Shown: one piece after another, positions 1 to 9,178 of the stretch
How the letters are laid out: every line of letters begins with the position of its first letter
How positions within the stretch are numbered: the stretch's first letter is position 1
From: an uncultured Mailhella sp.
GTDB lineage: Bacteria > Desulfobacterota > Desulfovibrionia > Desulfovibrionales > Desulfovibrionaceae
NCBI RefSeq assembly: GCF_905187505.1
Contig: NZ_CAJJIC010000068.1
Location: 1-11,766 of the forward strand
DNA length: 11,766 nt
Reading direction: 5' to 3'
Made by a program: the position numbers and the translations under genes
The notes under the pieces: model-generated
Seen by the model: the letters and a program-made list of their open reading frames with translations, nothing else
What the model was told of the DNA's origin: nothing
Databases searched by the model: none

Positions 1-247
1 AGTGCTTGACCGCCAAACAGCACCGCATAATATACAAGTAGATTGTTGCAGAACGTCATGCCGCCATTCTGCGGAGGCTCGTTTCTTTCTCCGGACTGCC
101 GCACGACGCAGCACCCGTGATGCGCCCTCCTGCCGAGAGCTCCTCCCCTGAGCTATCCGAAAACGTCTCAAGAGAATCCTTGCGACAGACCTCGGTATGT
201 CCATGACGTCCATCCTTACAGATCTCACGCCCGCCGTCGCTCTCACG
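1..247. other. left-edge stretch without a recognised gene
   Basis: No gene can be supported here. On the minus strand an ATG at 57-59 opens a frame that stays open to the left edge (19 codons). Its predicted start is hydrophobic (NNLLVYYAVLFGG), so it could be the beginning of a membrane protein, but there is no good Shine-Dalgarno and it is too short to judge. No clear intrinsic terminator follows the acetyltransferase stop at 248; the best stem nearby is AGCTC/GAGCT (138-142 with 150-154), which is too weak and lacks a T-tract. Confidence 0.4.
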
Positions 248-799
248 CTACTTCCGCGCCTCGGATACGCCCTCCGGCTCGAGGATTCTTCTTTCAAGAA
301 AAATAAGGTTCTCGGAAATGGCGTCCGCAAACAGCACGGCCGACTTGCCGGCATAGCGGAAGCCCAGACGCCGGTACATGTTTGCGGCGGGCTCATTATT
401 CTCCCAGGTATCCAGGCGCATCACCTCGCAGCCGCGCCGGGCACCTTCCTCCAGCGCAAACCGCACCATGCCCGAACCTACGCCCCTGCCCGCCTGCGAG
501 GGCGGCACGCAGAGCGTATGAATGACAAGCACCTTGTCCGGCTCCGCAGGGTAAAGCCAAGGAATGGAGGCGTACGACTCGAGCTGAACCTGATTGAGAA
601 TCATGCTGGCGCACAGTTTCCCGTCCTCTTCCATCACATACAGCGTGCCGTCCTCCACGCCTTTTTCCGCCACGCTTCGTGTCGGATACACGCCTCTCTT
701 CCAGTTGGTACGACTGCCGCGCTTCTCCTCAAACGTGAAAAGCTCCTCATAATGTCGCTCCACCGCATCAATGTCGCGTTTCATTCCTCTGCGTATCAT
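248..799 (-). CDS. GNAT-family N-acetyltransferase
   Basis: This 183-residue protein has the layout of a single-domain GNAT acetyltransferase, which moves an acetyl group from acetyl-CoA to an amine. The N-terminus (MIRRGMKRDIDAV) is the usual first strand and helix. The acetyl-CoA-binding motif A lies at about residues 91-112 (VLVIHTLCVPPSQAGRGVGSG), with an AGRGVG pyrophosphate loop at 103-108. Motif B follows at about 128-148 (RLDTWENNEPAANMYRRLGF). N136-Y142 and the LGF turn are typical of the RimI-like branch. The start at 799 is preferred over the in-frame ATG at 784 because GGAGGTG lies 7 nt upstream of it. Substrate cannot be read from the sequence; protein, amino acid or antibiotic amines are all possible. 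It lies downstream of secA on the same strand but behind a terminator, so it is probably transcribed separately. Confidence 0.88.
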   Translation of the reverse strand: MIRRGMKRDIDAVERHYEELFTFEEKRGSRTNWKRGVYPTRSVAEKGVEDGTLYVMEEDGKLCASMILNQVQLESYASIPWLYPAEPDKVLVIHTLCVPPSQAGRGVGSGMVRFALEEGARRGCEVMRLDTWENNEPAANMYRRLGFRYAGKSAVLFADAISENLIFLERRILEPEGVSEARK

Positions 800-1135
800 G
801 CCCCGTCACCTCCTCAATCATGCTTCCCCAAACATCCTTCCCTCCGGACAATGCGCCGCCGGGCGCATCAGCCTTCCTCGCCTGATCAGGTCGCCTCGCC
901 GGCAGGCCCCCTGAATGCGCACCATGTCGCATCCCGGCCAAAACCGTCATGCTTCATCGGCCTTTTCCTCCGCCGGGGCGTACGGACTACCAGTGTGTTC
1001 CTGCGCCCCGGGGCGGCATGCCGAAAGACCGCTCCTGCAACCGGAGCCGGACGCGGCATCTGCGCGGCCTTCATTGCCCCGCATGCAATGACTTTTCGGG
1101 AAACTCAGCCCGGATGGGGGAAATTTTAACCAGAA
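800..1135. other. intergenic region between secA terminator and acetyltransferase
   Basis: No gene is convincing on either strand; the open frames here have no ribosome site or recognisable motif. Two structures are visible. One is a perfect 7-bp hairpin with a 4-nt loop at 851-868 (ATGCGCC, loop GCCG, GGCGCAT), which would lie in the leader of the minus-strand acetyltransferase. The other is a 12-bp palindrome at 1004-1015 (CGCCCCGGGGCG). Neither has a T-tract. I see no promoter good enough to name. Confidence 0.45.
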
Positions 1136-1166
1136 ATCCCCGCGGAACCTAAGGAACCGCGGGGAT
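1136..1166 (-). terminator. intrinsic terminator of secA
   Basis: A 10-bp perfect stem (ATCCCCGCGG at 1136-1145 with CCGCGGGGAT at 1157-1166) encloses an 11-nt loop that can close further by two C-G pairs. On the minus strand the stem is followed by TTTCTGG and then TTAAAATTT, a moderate T-tract. It begins 11 nt past the secA stop codon, which fits a rho-independent terminator ending the secA transcript. Confidence 0.8.
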
Positions 1167-1177
1167 CGTTCATCGTT

Positions 1178-3880
<2,703 letters not shown>

Positions 3881-3915
3881 GGGTATCTCCAGAAAAAGTC
3901 GTTGGAACAAGGCAG

Positions 3916-3944
3916 AAGATAAGTCATGCCTCTCTGTTTGGCAA
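3916..3944 (-). promoter_or_regulatory. candidate sigma-70-type promoter of secA
   Basis: On the minus strand a -35 box TTGCCA (3939-3944, 5 of 6 consensus bases) is separated by exactly 17 nt from a -10 box TATCTT (3916-3921, 4 of 6). Transcription would begin near 3909, giving a leader of about 28 nt before the secA start codon. The position and spacing are good; the -10 match is only moderate. Confidence 0.45.
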
Positions 3945-4057
3945 ATGGTCAACCACCCCTTTTTCTCATATTTTGCCGACAGGGAAAAATTCTCCGCCCC
4001 GCCTCCGGAAAACCGCGGCATGAGCGACGGTGCAGCAGCCGCGGCAAGCTCACGGTC

Positions 4058-4086
4058 TGGACAAATCGCTCCGCATGATTCATGAT
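4058..4086 (+). promoter_or_regulatory. candidate promoter of rlpA and the sigma-54 activator
   Basis: A -35 box TGGACA (4058-4063, 5 of 6) and a -10 box CATGAT (4081-4086, 4 of 6) are 17 nt apart, facing rlpA. The leader would be about 70 nt long and contains a short inverted repeat at 4110-4124 (GGCACA, 3-nt loop, TGTGCC) that could be an operator or simply a hairpin. It lies back to back with the secA promoter candidate. Confidence 0.35.
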
Positions 4087-4163
4087 GACGGGAAGCCTGC
4101 CCGCCCTCGGGCACATGGTGTGCCGGGCCTCCGGGCGTCTTCCGTTCGCTTCAGGCAGAAACC

Positions 4164-4892
4164 ATGTCCAGACCCTATCGACCGCTTTTCGCGATTTTGT
4201 GCCTTCTGGCCGTCTCCGCCCTCGTTCTCGGGGGCTGTTCCACCAGAAACACCGGTTATCAGAACGGCCGCTATCGGGGCACCAGCGCCTACACGGTACG
4301 CGGCAAGACCTACTACCCCCTCAAATCCGCGCACGATTTCGTGGAAACCGGCGTGGCCTCCTGGTACGGCCCCGGATTTCACGGCAAAAAGACTTCCAAC
4401 GGCGAGCGCTACAACCAGAACGCCATGACGGCCGCCCACAAGCTCTTGCCCTTCGGCACGCGCCTTCGCGTCATCAATCTGGAAAACGGCCGAACCACGG
4501 AAGTGCGCGTCAACGACCGCGGTCCCTTTGTCGACAGCCGCATCATCGATCTTTCCCGCGCAGCCGCCAGGGATCTCGGCATGCTCGGCAAGGGCACGGC
4601 GCGCGTTCGTCTCATTGCTCTGGAAGACGGGAGAGAGCCGTCGTTCTTCACGCCCGACGGCGACATGCTCGGCCTCTTCTACGTTCAGATAGGGTCCTTC
4701 CGGGAACGCCCCCGGGCCGTCAATCTCGCGGACTTCATGCGCACGCAGGGCTACGGCTGCCGCATCGCCACGCACGACGGCAACGATCTCAACTTCGTTC
4801 AGCTCGGTCCCTATCACTCCCGTTCCGTCGCCGAAAAAACCGCCCGTACCCTGAGCCTCAGATATCGCGGCCTTTTCGTCGTTGCGGAATAA
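4164..4892 (+). CDS. rlpA: septal ring lytic transglycosylase / RlpA family lipoprotein with SPOR domain
   Basis: RlpA proteins are outer-membrane lipoproteins. Where tested they cleave naked, stem-peptide-free glycan strands at the division septum. The 242-residue product has a lipoprotein signal peptide (arginines at 3 and 6, hydrophobic core, lipobox LGGC with the lipidated Cys at 25). The double-psi beta-barrel domain spans about 62-152: ASWYGPGFHGKKTSNGE (65-81), MTAAHKLLPFGT (88-99), VNDRGPF (116-122) and RIIDLSRAAA (126-135). The residues tied to catalysis in studied RlpA proteins (Glu in NGE, His in TAAH, Asp in NDRG) are all there: E81, H92, D118. A SPOR domain that binds denuded septal peptidoglycan follows at about 170-242 (LFYVQIGSFRERPRAVNLADFM). 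The ribosome site is poor (no clear GGAG). The start is set by the signal peptide. It is probably co-transcribed with the next gene, 33 nt downstream. Confidence 0.93.
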   Translation: MSRPYRPLFAILCLLAVSALVLGGCSTRNTGYQNGRYRGTSAYTVRGKTYYPLKSAHDFVETGVASWYGPGFHGKKTSNGERYNQNAMTAAHKLLPFGTRLRVINLENGRTTEVRVNDRGPFVDSRIIDLSRAAARDLGMLGKGTARVRLIALEDGREPSFFTPDGDMLGLFYVQIGSFRERPRAVNLADFMRTQGYGCRIATHDGNDLNFVQLGPYHSRSVAEKTARTLSLRYRGLFVVAE

Positions 4893-4925
4893 CATCCTTC
4901 CGTCCACGCGAGCTCTGGAGATTCC

Positions 4926-6614
4926 ATGCCTCTGTCTGCCGAAGTTCCTCATGAAAAAAAATCCGCGTCCGGCGGTTCGGTGCTCCGCCTGAATGACGAT
5001 GAGCTGGCGCTGTGCGCAAAATCCTGCGTTCTGCTCAGCCGGCAGATAGGCATAGGCTCCGCCCTCACCTATCTCTTCGGCATTCTGAGTGAACACTTTC
5101 CCCTCACTCGCATCTTCTGCGGATTCCGACGCTACAAGACCTCCATCTTCACTCCCCTTGCCGACACGCTCTCCGACACGCACAACCGCGTGCGCACGCT
5201 GGCCACCACCAACTTCACCCAGGAACAGATCAACCTGCTCATGGGCTCGGACTCCCTGCGTCCGTACACCATCAACAACGCCTTCATGCTCAAGAACGTT
5301 CAGACGAGCCTGCGCGAGGAGGATCTCGCCTCCTATCTGCGCATCCCGCTCTTCACCGTGGGCGAAGCGACCTTTCAGCTCATCTTCTGTTCCAACATCG
5401 CCAACACCTTTTCCCGGGAACTGGTGGACAAGCTCCTGCTGCTCACCGCACCTCTCGGCGAGAGCCTGCGCGAAGACTTCATGAACAAGGGCGACATAAA
5501 GCCCGCCGAACGCATAGGCAATCCCGGCGGCAGCGCCTCCAACCGGCTGCGCGCCACCAAGGGCATGCACGATCTCTACACCCAGATCAAACAGGCCGCC
5601 TCCACCGACTGCACCGTGCTCATTCTCGGCGAAACCGGCACGGGCAAGGAACTCGTGGCAAACGCCGTGCAGGAGCTGTCGCTGCGCTCCAGCCGTCCCT
5701 TCGTCAAGGTCAACTGCGGAGCCATCAACGAACAGCTCGTCGACAGCGAGATGTTCGGTCATGAACGCGGCGCCTTCACCGGAGCCTACGGCGCGCATAC
5801 CGGCTATTTCGAGGCCGCCAACGGCGGCACCATCTTTCTGGACGAAATAGGAGACCTTCCCCTCTCCATGCAGGCCCGCCTTCTGCGCGTGCTCGATCAG
5901 CGGGAAATCCGCAAGGTGGGCAGCGCCCACGCCATACCGCTCGACATACGCGTCATCGCCGCCACGCACCGCGATCTCATGAGCATGGTACGTCAGGGAA
6001 AATTCCGCGAAGATCTGTGGTACCGGCTCAACGTCTGCGTGCTGCACGTGCCTCCGCTCAGGGCGCACCGCAGCGACATCCCGGCGCTCGCCAGACTTTT
6101 TCTCATCGAAAAGGCCACAAGCATGGGCGTCAATTTCCCCAGTCTCACGCCTGAGCAGCTGGAAAAGCTCTGTCAGCACGACTGGCCCGGCAACGTGAGG
6201 GAACTCGAACACCTCATGGAAAGACTGCTGGTCCGGTTCAAGGGAAGCAGCTTCAAGTTCGACGACATCCTGAGCAGCGAACTGGAACAGATACACAAGC
6301 TGGACAAAACGCTGGCCGCCGCGACTCCGCCATCCTGCGAGTCCCGTTTCGTCTGCCCCCTCGCAGCAGGCGCCGTCCCCTCAGGATCGGTCGTCCCCTC
6401 GACAGATGAGACATGGAACGGCCCGGTCGCCCTGCGCAATCTGCTCCGCTCCTCTCCGTGGCCCTCGCTCCGGGAACTCACGGAAAGCTACATCGACGAC
6501 GCTCTGCGCCATACCGGCGGACGCATAGGCGGAGACGACGGCGCCGCCGCACTGCTCTGCGTTCATCCCAACACGCTGCGGGTACGTCGCCAGAAAAAAA
6601 AGAACGCCGAATAG
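4926..6614 (+). CDS. sigma-54-dependent transcriptional activator (AAA+ enhancer-binding protein)
   Basis: This 562-residue protein activates RNA polymerase holding sigma-54 by ATP-driven remodelling. The AAA+ domain is complete: Walker A GETGTGKE (235-242), the sigma-54 contact loop GAFTGA (282-287), Walker B GGTIFLDE (300-307), arginine fingers in FREDLWYRLN (360-369) and PGNVREL of sensor II (421-427). The N-terminal 190 residues are not a receiver domain (no phospho-acceptor Asp/Lys set). They may be a GAF-like sensory domain, as in FhlA/NorR-type regulators, but no ligand can be named. After a Ser/Pro/Ala-rich linker (about 465-510), a Fis-type helix-turn-helix lies at about 514-557 (LRELTESYIDDAL ... 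GAAALLCVHPNTLRVRR). It contains the GG-D-D turn insertion seen in a subset of delta-proteobacterial regulators. The start is supported by GGAG 4 nt before ATTCC-ATG. The targets are unknown; position after rlpA suggests an envelope-related or autonomous role. Confidence 0.92.
   Translation: MPLSAEVPHEKKSASGGSVLRLNDDELALCAKSCVLLSRQIGIGSALTYLFGILSEHFPLTRIFCGFRRYKTSIFTPLADTLSDTHNRVRTLATTNFTQEQINLLMGSDSLRPYTINNAFMLKNVQTSLREEDLASYLRIPLFTVGEATFQLIFCSNIANTFSRELVDKLLLLTAPLGESLREDFMNKGDIKPAERIGNPGGSASNRLRATKGMHDLYTQIKQAASTDCTVLILGETGTGKELVANAVQELSLRSSRPFVKVNCGAINEQLVDSEMFGHERGAFTGAYGAHTGYFEAANGGTIFLDEIGDLPLSMQARLLRVLDQREIRKVGSAHAIPLDIRVIAATHRDLMSMVRQGKFREDLWYRLNVCVLHVPPLRAHRSDIPALARLFLIEKATSMGVNFPSLTPEQLEKLCQHDWPGNVRELEHLMERLLVRFKGSSFKFDDILSSELEQIHKLDKTLAAATPPSCESRFVCPLAAGAVPSGSVVPSTDETWNGPVALRNLLRSSPWPSLRELTESYIDDALRHTGGRIGGDDGAAALLCVHPNTLRVRRQKKKNAE
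6596..6602 (+). other. A_AAA_AAG slippery heptamer near the end of the sigma-54 activator
   Basis: A run of eight A followed by G is positioned so that the zero-frame codons are AAA AAG preceded by A, the dnaX-type -1 slippery arrangement. The zero-frame stop TAG is at 6612-6614. A -1 slip would add 68 codons, ending at the TGA at 6806-6808. The added sequence is Arg/Pro/Ala-rich and does not resemble a known domain, so the site may be incidental. Confidence 0.25.
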
Positions 6615-6920
6615 CCTCCGACGCGGGACCATGCAGCCGCCGTGTCTCTTTGGGCCCAAAACCGCCCGAAGCCATGACCGGGGGAAAGCTCGTCTCCCGA
6701 CTTCAAAACATTCCGAAAGCTCTTGCCTTCCGGGCAGCGGCCTTCTGCGCCGCAGCCCAGACTCTCCGGCATGACGGGCCGCCTCCTGTCCGCCGCTCCC
6801 CCGCCTGAAAAAGGCGTCCTCCCCTCATGACCTGAGGCGCCTCAAGCTCCCGCCGACATCCGTCCGGCATGATGCCGTGCCTCAGCGGCATATAATCATG
6901 GATCTCTCATACCCTTTCCT

Positions 6921-7025
6921 CTACACACAAGGCACTCCGGGCATGGCGCCATGCTCCTCAAACAAAACAGACGAATATTTTTCGGGCCCTTGCAGAAACT
7001 GAGCCTCCGTGTGCACCACGGTCAT
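6921..7025 (-). CDS. candidate small protein, 34 aa, unverified
   Basis: A short minus-strand frame begins MTVVHTEAQFLQGPEKY and ends at TAG (6921-6923). Its residue content (mixed Glu, His, Gln, hydrophobics) looks more protein-like than the arginine-rich noise around it. Its ATG overlaps the stop of an 81-codon frame (7022-7267) by four bases (ATGA), a layout often used for translational coupling. The nearest ribosome-like sequence, GGAG, is 10 nt upstream, rather far. I recognise no family, and neither frame should be treated as a gene without conservation evidence. Confidence 0.15.
   Translation of the reverse strand: MTVVHTEAQFLQGPEKYSSVLFEEHGAMPGVPCV
6941..6954. repeat. 14-bp perfect palindrome
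   Basis: GCATGGCGCCATGC is a perfect 14-bp palindrome with no loop. It is the longest of four perfect palindromes of 12 bp or more within about 500 bp (the others are at 6649-6660, 6833-6844 and 7134-7145). It could be a protein-binding site for a dimeric regulator; it cannot form a stable terminator because no T-tract follows on either strand. Confidence 0.4.
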
Positions 7026-7348
7026 GAGCGAAAAGCTCCGACCGGCACGAATCCTGCGCACGGCCGAAGATTCTCACCGACCTTTTCGTCGCCGAACATC
7101 AACCGTCTGAAGACGCCCGAGGGCATCCTCGGCAGCCCGCGGGCTACGCTCTCGCAAAAATATGAAACGGTGACCGGCCGCCTGCCCACCTCGGCAGAAC
7201 AAGCCGACTCAACCGACGTCCTGCCGTGAGAAAAACAATACGGATCTTCCGTCGAAACATCATTCAATACTCTGTAATAACATAATTTTATACATATTTT
7301 TCTTCAATTTCAGGCCGACATTTTTAAAGTGGAAATTTCATCGTAATT

Positions 7349-7378
7349 TTGATAATTTTTACTGTCAGTCAATATGAC
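7349..7378 (+). promoter_or_regulatory. candidate promoter of the rfbA operon
   Basis: Within the AT-rich island, TTGATA (7349-7354, 5 of 6 for a -35 box) is followed after 18 nt by TATGAC (7373-7378, 4 of 6 for a -10 box), facing rfbA. The -10 box lies inside the inverted repeat at 7357-7385, a geometry typical of repression by operator occlusion. The matches are moderate and AT-rich DNA makes chance hits common, so this is a candidate only. Confidence 0.3.
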
Positions 7379-7385
7379 AGTAAAA
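7357..7385. repeat. inverted repeat, operator-like dyad in AT-rich island
   Basis: TTTTACTGTCA (7357-7367) and TGACAGTAAAA (7375-7385) are perfect 11-base inverted copies around a 7-nt centre; the core is TACTGTCA-N7-TGACAGTA. With only three G-C pairs the RNA stem would be weak, so a dimeric repressor or activator site is more likely than a terminator. The regulator is unknown. Confidence 0.6.
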
Positions 7386-7874
7386 TTTTAAGCAACGGAC
7401 GTCTCCCGAACAAAACGCCGAAGCATCATGCACCTTCCCCCCAAAAACGTCCCGTCTCCTTTCATGCAGGAAGAACTTTTTATGTTTTTTCAACGTATTA
7501 TAGAATGGCATGAGCTTCCCGTTCTCATCGTCCGCTCTCAGGTCGACGGCCGGAGCCCGACGCGTGTCCGGCAGGCCTCCTCCTGTGGCGAAGAACGCCC
7601 GGATGCCGTTGTCAGACATCTGTGCCGCACCGCGTCGACAGAAAAAGGGGCTCCCTCGAATGAACTTTTCCTGAACGGCCGTCCCGGACCGTTCTCGTCC
7701 GCTCTTCGGCCGGCAATCCCTCATCCTTCAAAATCCGCCGAACATCTTCGGCTCCGTCATCAGTTTTTGCGGCATCACGCAAGACCGGCCGTCAGAGGCG
7801 CGAGGCTTTACCGGATGCGCCCTGCCGCCATTCCTTCCAGACCTCAACACACAACGGCAATCTAAGGAGATACC

Positions 7875-8762
7875 ATGAAAGGCATACTTCTTGCCGGAGG
7901 AAGCGGCACGCGGCTTTATCCGCTGACGCGGATCACGTCGAAACAGCTTCTGCCCGTGTACGACAAGCCCATGATCTACTATCCGCTCTCGACGCTGATG
8001 CTGTTCGACATCAGAGAGATTCTCATCATCTCCACTCCTCAGGATACGCCCAACATCGAACGGCTTCTCGGCGACGGCTCCCAGCTCGGCCTGAAGCTCT
8101 CCTACAAGATTCAGCCGGAACCCAAAGGCATAGCTCAGGCCTTCACTCTGGGTGCGGATTTCGTGGCTGAAGACGACGTATGTCTCATTCTCGGCGACAA
8201 CATCTTCTACATGGGCAATCAGATGAAGATCTACCGTCGTGCCGTAAAGCAGAACACAGGCACACGCGCCACCATCTTTGCCTACCATGTTTCCGACCCC
8301 GAGCGTTTCGGTGTCGTGGAGTTCGACGAGAACCGCCGTGCGCTCAGCATTGAGGAAAAGCCCGAACATCCCAAGTCGAACTATGCCTCCGTGGGACTGT
8401 ACTTCTATCCACCGGACGTGTGCAAAAAGGCGGCAATGCTTTCGCCTTCCGCACGCGGAGAGCTGGAAATCACCGATCTCAACAACATGTACCTTTCCGA
8501 AGGCCGCATGAGCGTGGTGCCCATGGGACGCGGCATCGTATGGCTGGATGCCGGCACGCCGGACTCGCTGGCCGACGCCACACACTTCATGCAGGTCATT
8601 GAAAAGAGGCAGGGGCTCAAGATCGCCTGCGTGGAAGAAATAGCCTTTGCCAAGGGATTCATCAATGAAGAGCAGATGCAGCATCTCATTAATGACATGA
8701 AGAAAGGTGCCTATCGCGAGTACCTCATGAAGGTACTGGAGGAAAAGCATGAACTTTACTGA
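7875..8762 (+). CDS. rfbA: glucose-1-phosphate thymidylyltransferase
   Basis: RfbA/RmlA joins dTTP and glucose 1-phosphate to give dTDP-glucose and pyrophosphate, the first step of dTDP-deoxysugar synthesis in the cytoplasm. The 295-residue length is normal for the family. Visible are the nucleotide-binding signature LAGGSGTRLYPLT (6-18), SKQLLPVYDKPMIYYPLS (22-39), the metal-binding ILGDNIFY (105-112), EEKPEHPKS (160-168) and the sugar-binding GELEITDLN (195-203) with IVWLDAGTPDSL (221-232). The conserved YG after GDNIF reads YM here, a small change. AAGGAG lies 5 nt before the ATG. It heads a tight plus-strand cluster, with the ketoisomerase 11 nt downstream. No rfbB, rfbC or rfbD is present in the window, so the product feeds a different sugar from rhamnose, at least through this cluster. 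Confidence 0.96.
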   Translation: MKGILLAGGSGTRLYPLTRITSKQLLPVYDKPMIYYPLSTLMLFDIREILIISTPQDTPNIERLLGDGSQLGLKLSYKIQPEPKGIAQAFTLGADFVAEDDVCLILGDNIFYMGNQMKIYRRAVKQNTGTRATIFAYHVSDPERFGVVEFDENRRALSIEEKPEHPKSNYASVGLYFYPPDVCKKAAMLSPSARGELEITDLNNMYLSEGRMSVVPMGRGIVWLDAGTPDSLADATHFMQVIEKRQGLKIACVEEIAFAKGFINEEQMQHLINDMKKGAYREYLMKVLEEKHELY

Positions 8763-8773
8763 CAGGGGGAAAA

Positions 8774-9178
8774 ATGAAGCCTAATACGGAAATCGTCAAA
8801 TTTTCCGTGCATGGTGACGAACGGGGTTCTCTCATTGCTCTGGAAAGCGGAAGCGACATACCGTTTGAAGTCTTACGCGTGTACTACATCTACGGCACCC
8901 ACAGCGACACACCACGCGGGTTCCATGCGCACAGACACTTGAAGCAGATGCTTGTAGCCGTTTCAGGGTCTGTCACCGTCTCGTGCGAATATAATTCACA
9001 GAAGAACCAGTATCATCTTGACTCGCCGGACAAGGGATTGCTGATCGAAGGCCTCGTCTGGCGGGAAATGTACGATTTTTCGGAAAACTGCGTGCTCATG
9101 GTTCTGGCCAGCGAACATTACCATGAGGAAGACTACATACGCAGCTATGACGCATTCAAAAAGGAACAGCTCGCATGA
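8774..9178 (+). CDS. fdtA: dTDP-4-keto-6-deoxy-glucose 3,4-ketoisomerase, FdtA/QdtA type cupin
   Basis: Proteins of this cupin family move the keto group of dTDP-4-keto-6-deoxyglucose from C4 to C3, giving the substrate for a 3-aminotransferase. The 134-residue length matches the family. The signature block GDERGSLIALESGSDIPFEV (14-33), RVYYIYGT (35-42) and RGFHAHRHLKQMLVAVSGSVTV (48-69) is clear. H51 and H53 correspond to the active-site histidine pair of FdtA, and later blocks (GLLIEGLVWREMYDFSENCVLMVLASE) fit as well. FdtA (galacto product, Fuc3NAc route) and QdtA (gluco product, Qui3NAc route) differ in few residues, and I cannot decide between them by eye. A GGGGG ribosome site lies 4 nt before the ATG. 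Its TGA overlaps the next ATG (ATGA), so the pair is probably translationally coupled. Confidence 0.88.
   Translation: MKPNTEIVKFSVHGDERGSLIALESGSDIPFEVLRVYYIYGTHSDTPRGFHAHRHLKQMLVAVSGSVTVSCEYNSQKNQYHLDSPDKGLLIEGLVWREMYDFSENCVLMVLASEHYHEEDYIRSYDAFKKEQLA

Larger units (their letters stand above)
6615..7874. other. 1.26-kb gene-poor region between the sigma-54 activator and the glycan operon
   Basis: No convincing protein gene is present. The left two thirds are GC-rich and hold perfect palindromes at 6649-6660, 6833-6844, 6941-6954 and 7134-7145. They also hold a GC-rich hairpin at 6732-6758 (10-bp stem with one A-A mismatch, no T-tract) that could weakly end the activator transcript. A consensus -10-like TATAAT sits at 6892-6897 without a -35 box. 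From about 7255 to 7395 the base composition falls to about 25% GC, the look of a promoter region or a transfer boundary. Between 7395 and 7874 the open frames on both strands look random in residue content. If transcription starts in the AT-rich island, this stretch is a leader of roughly 490 nt. Confidence 0.55.

Noticed and set aside
197..1129. A 310-codon plus-strand open frame opposite the acetyltransferase
   Set aside because: It is His/Arg/Pro-rich, without a ribosome site or motif, and covers a GNAT gene whose minus-strand start has an excellent Shine-Dalgarno.
3881..4114. N-terminal extension of 78 residues on SecA
   Set aside because: The frame is open upstream by chance. SecA homologs begin at MIKFL, there is GGAG 6 nt before that ATG, and the extension would cover the promoter candidate.
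4080..6296. A 738-codon minus-strand open frame opposite rlpA and the sigma-54 activator
   Set aside because: It spans two genes with complete catalytic motifs on the plus strand, and its Ala/Gly/Glu/Val/His-rich residues come from GC-rich codon bias.
6892..6897. Perfect TATAAT -10 box
   Set aside because: No -35 box at 16-18 nt upstream, no extended -10 TG, and no clear gene downstream.
7428..7865. A 145-codon plus-strand frame just before rfbA, and a 119-codon frame opposite it
   Set aside because: Both have random-looking residue content without a family signature. The internal ATG at 7482 has a loose AGGA site but leads to nothing recognisable.
7728..8750. A 340-codon minus-strand open frame opposite rfbA
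   Set aside because: It is antisense to a gene with all RfbA motifs and a strong ribosome site, and has no domain of its own.
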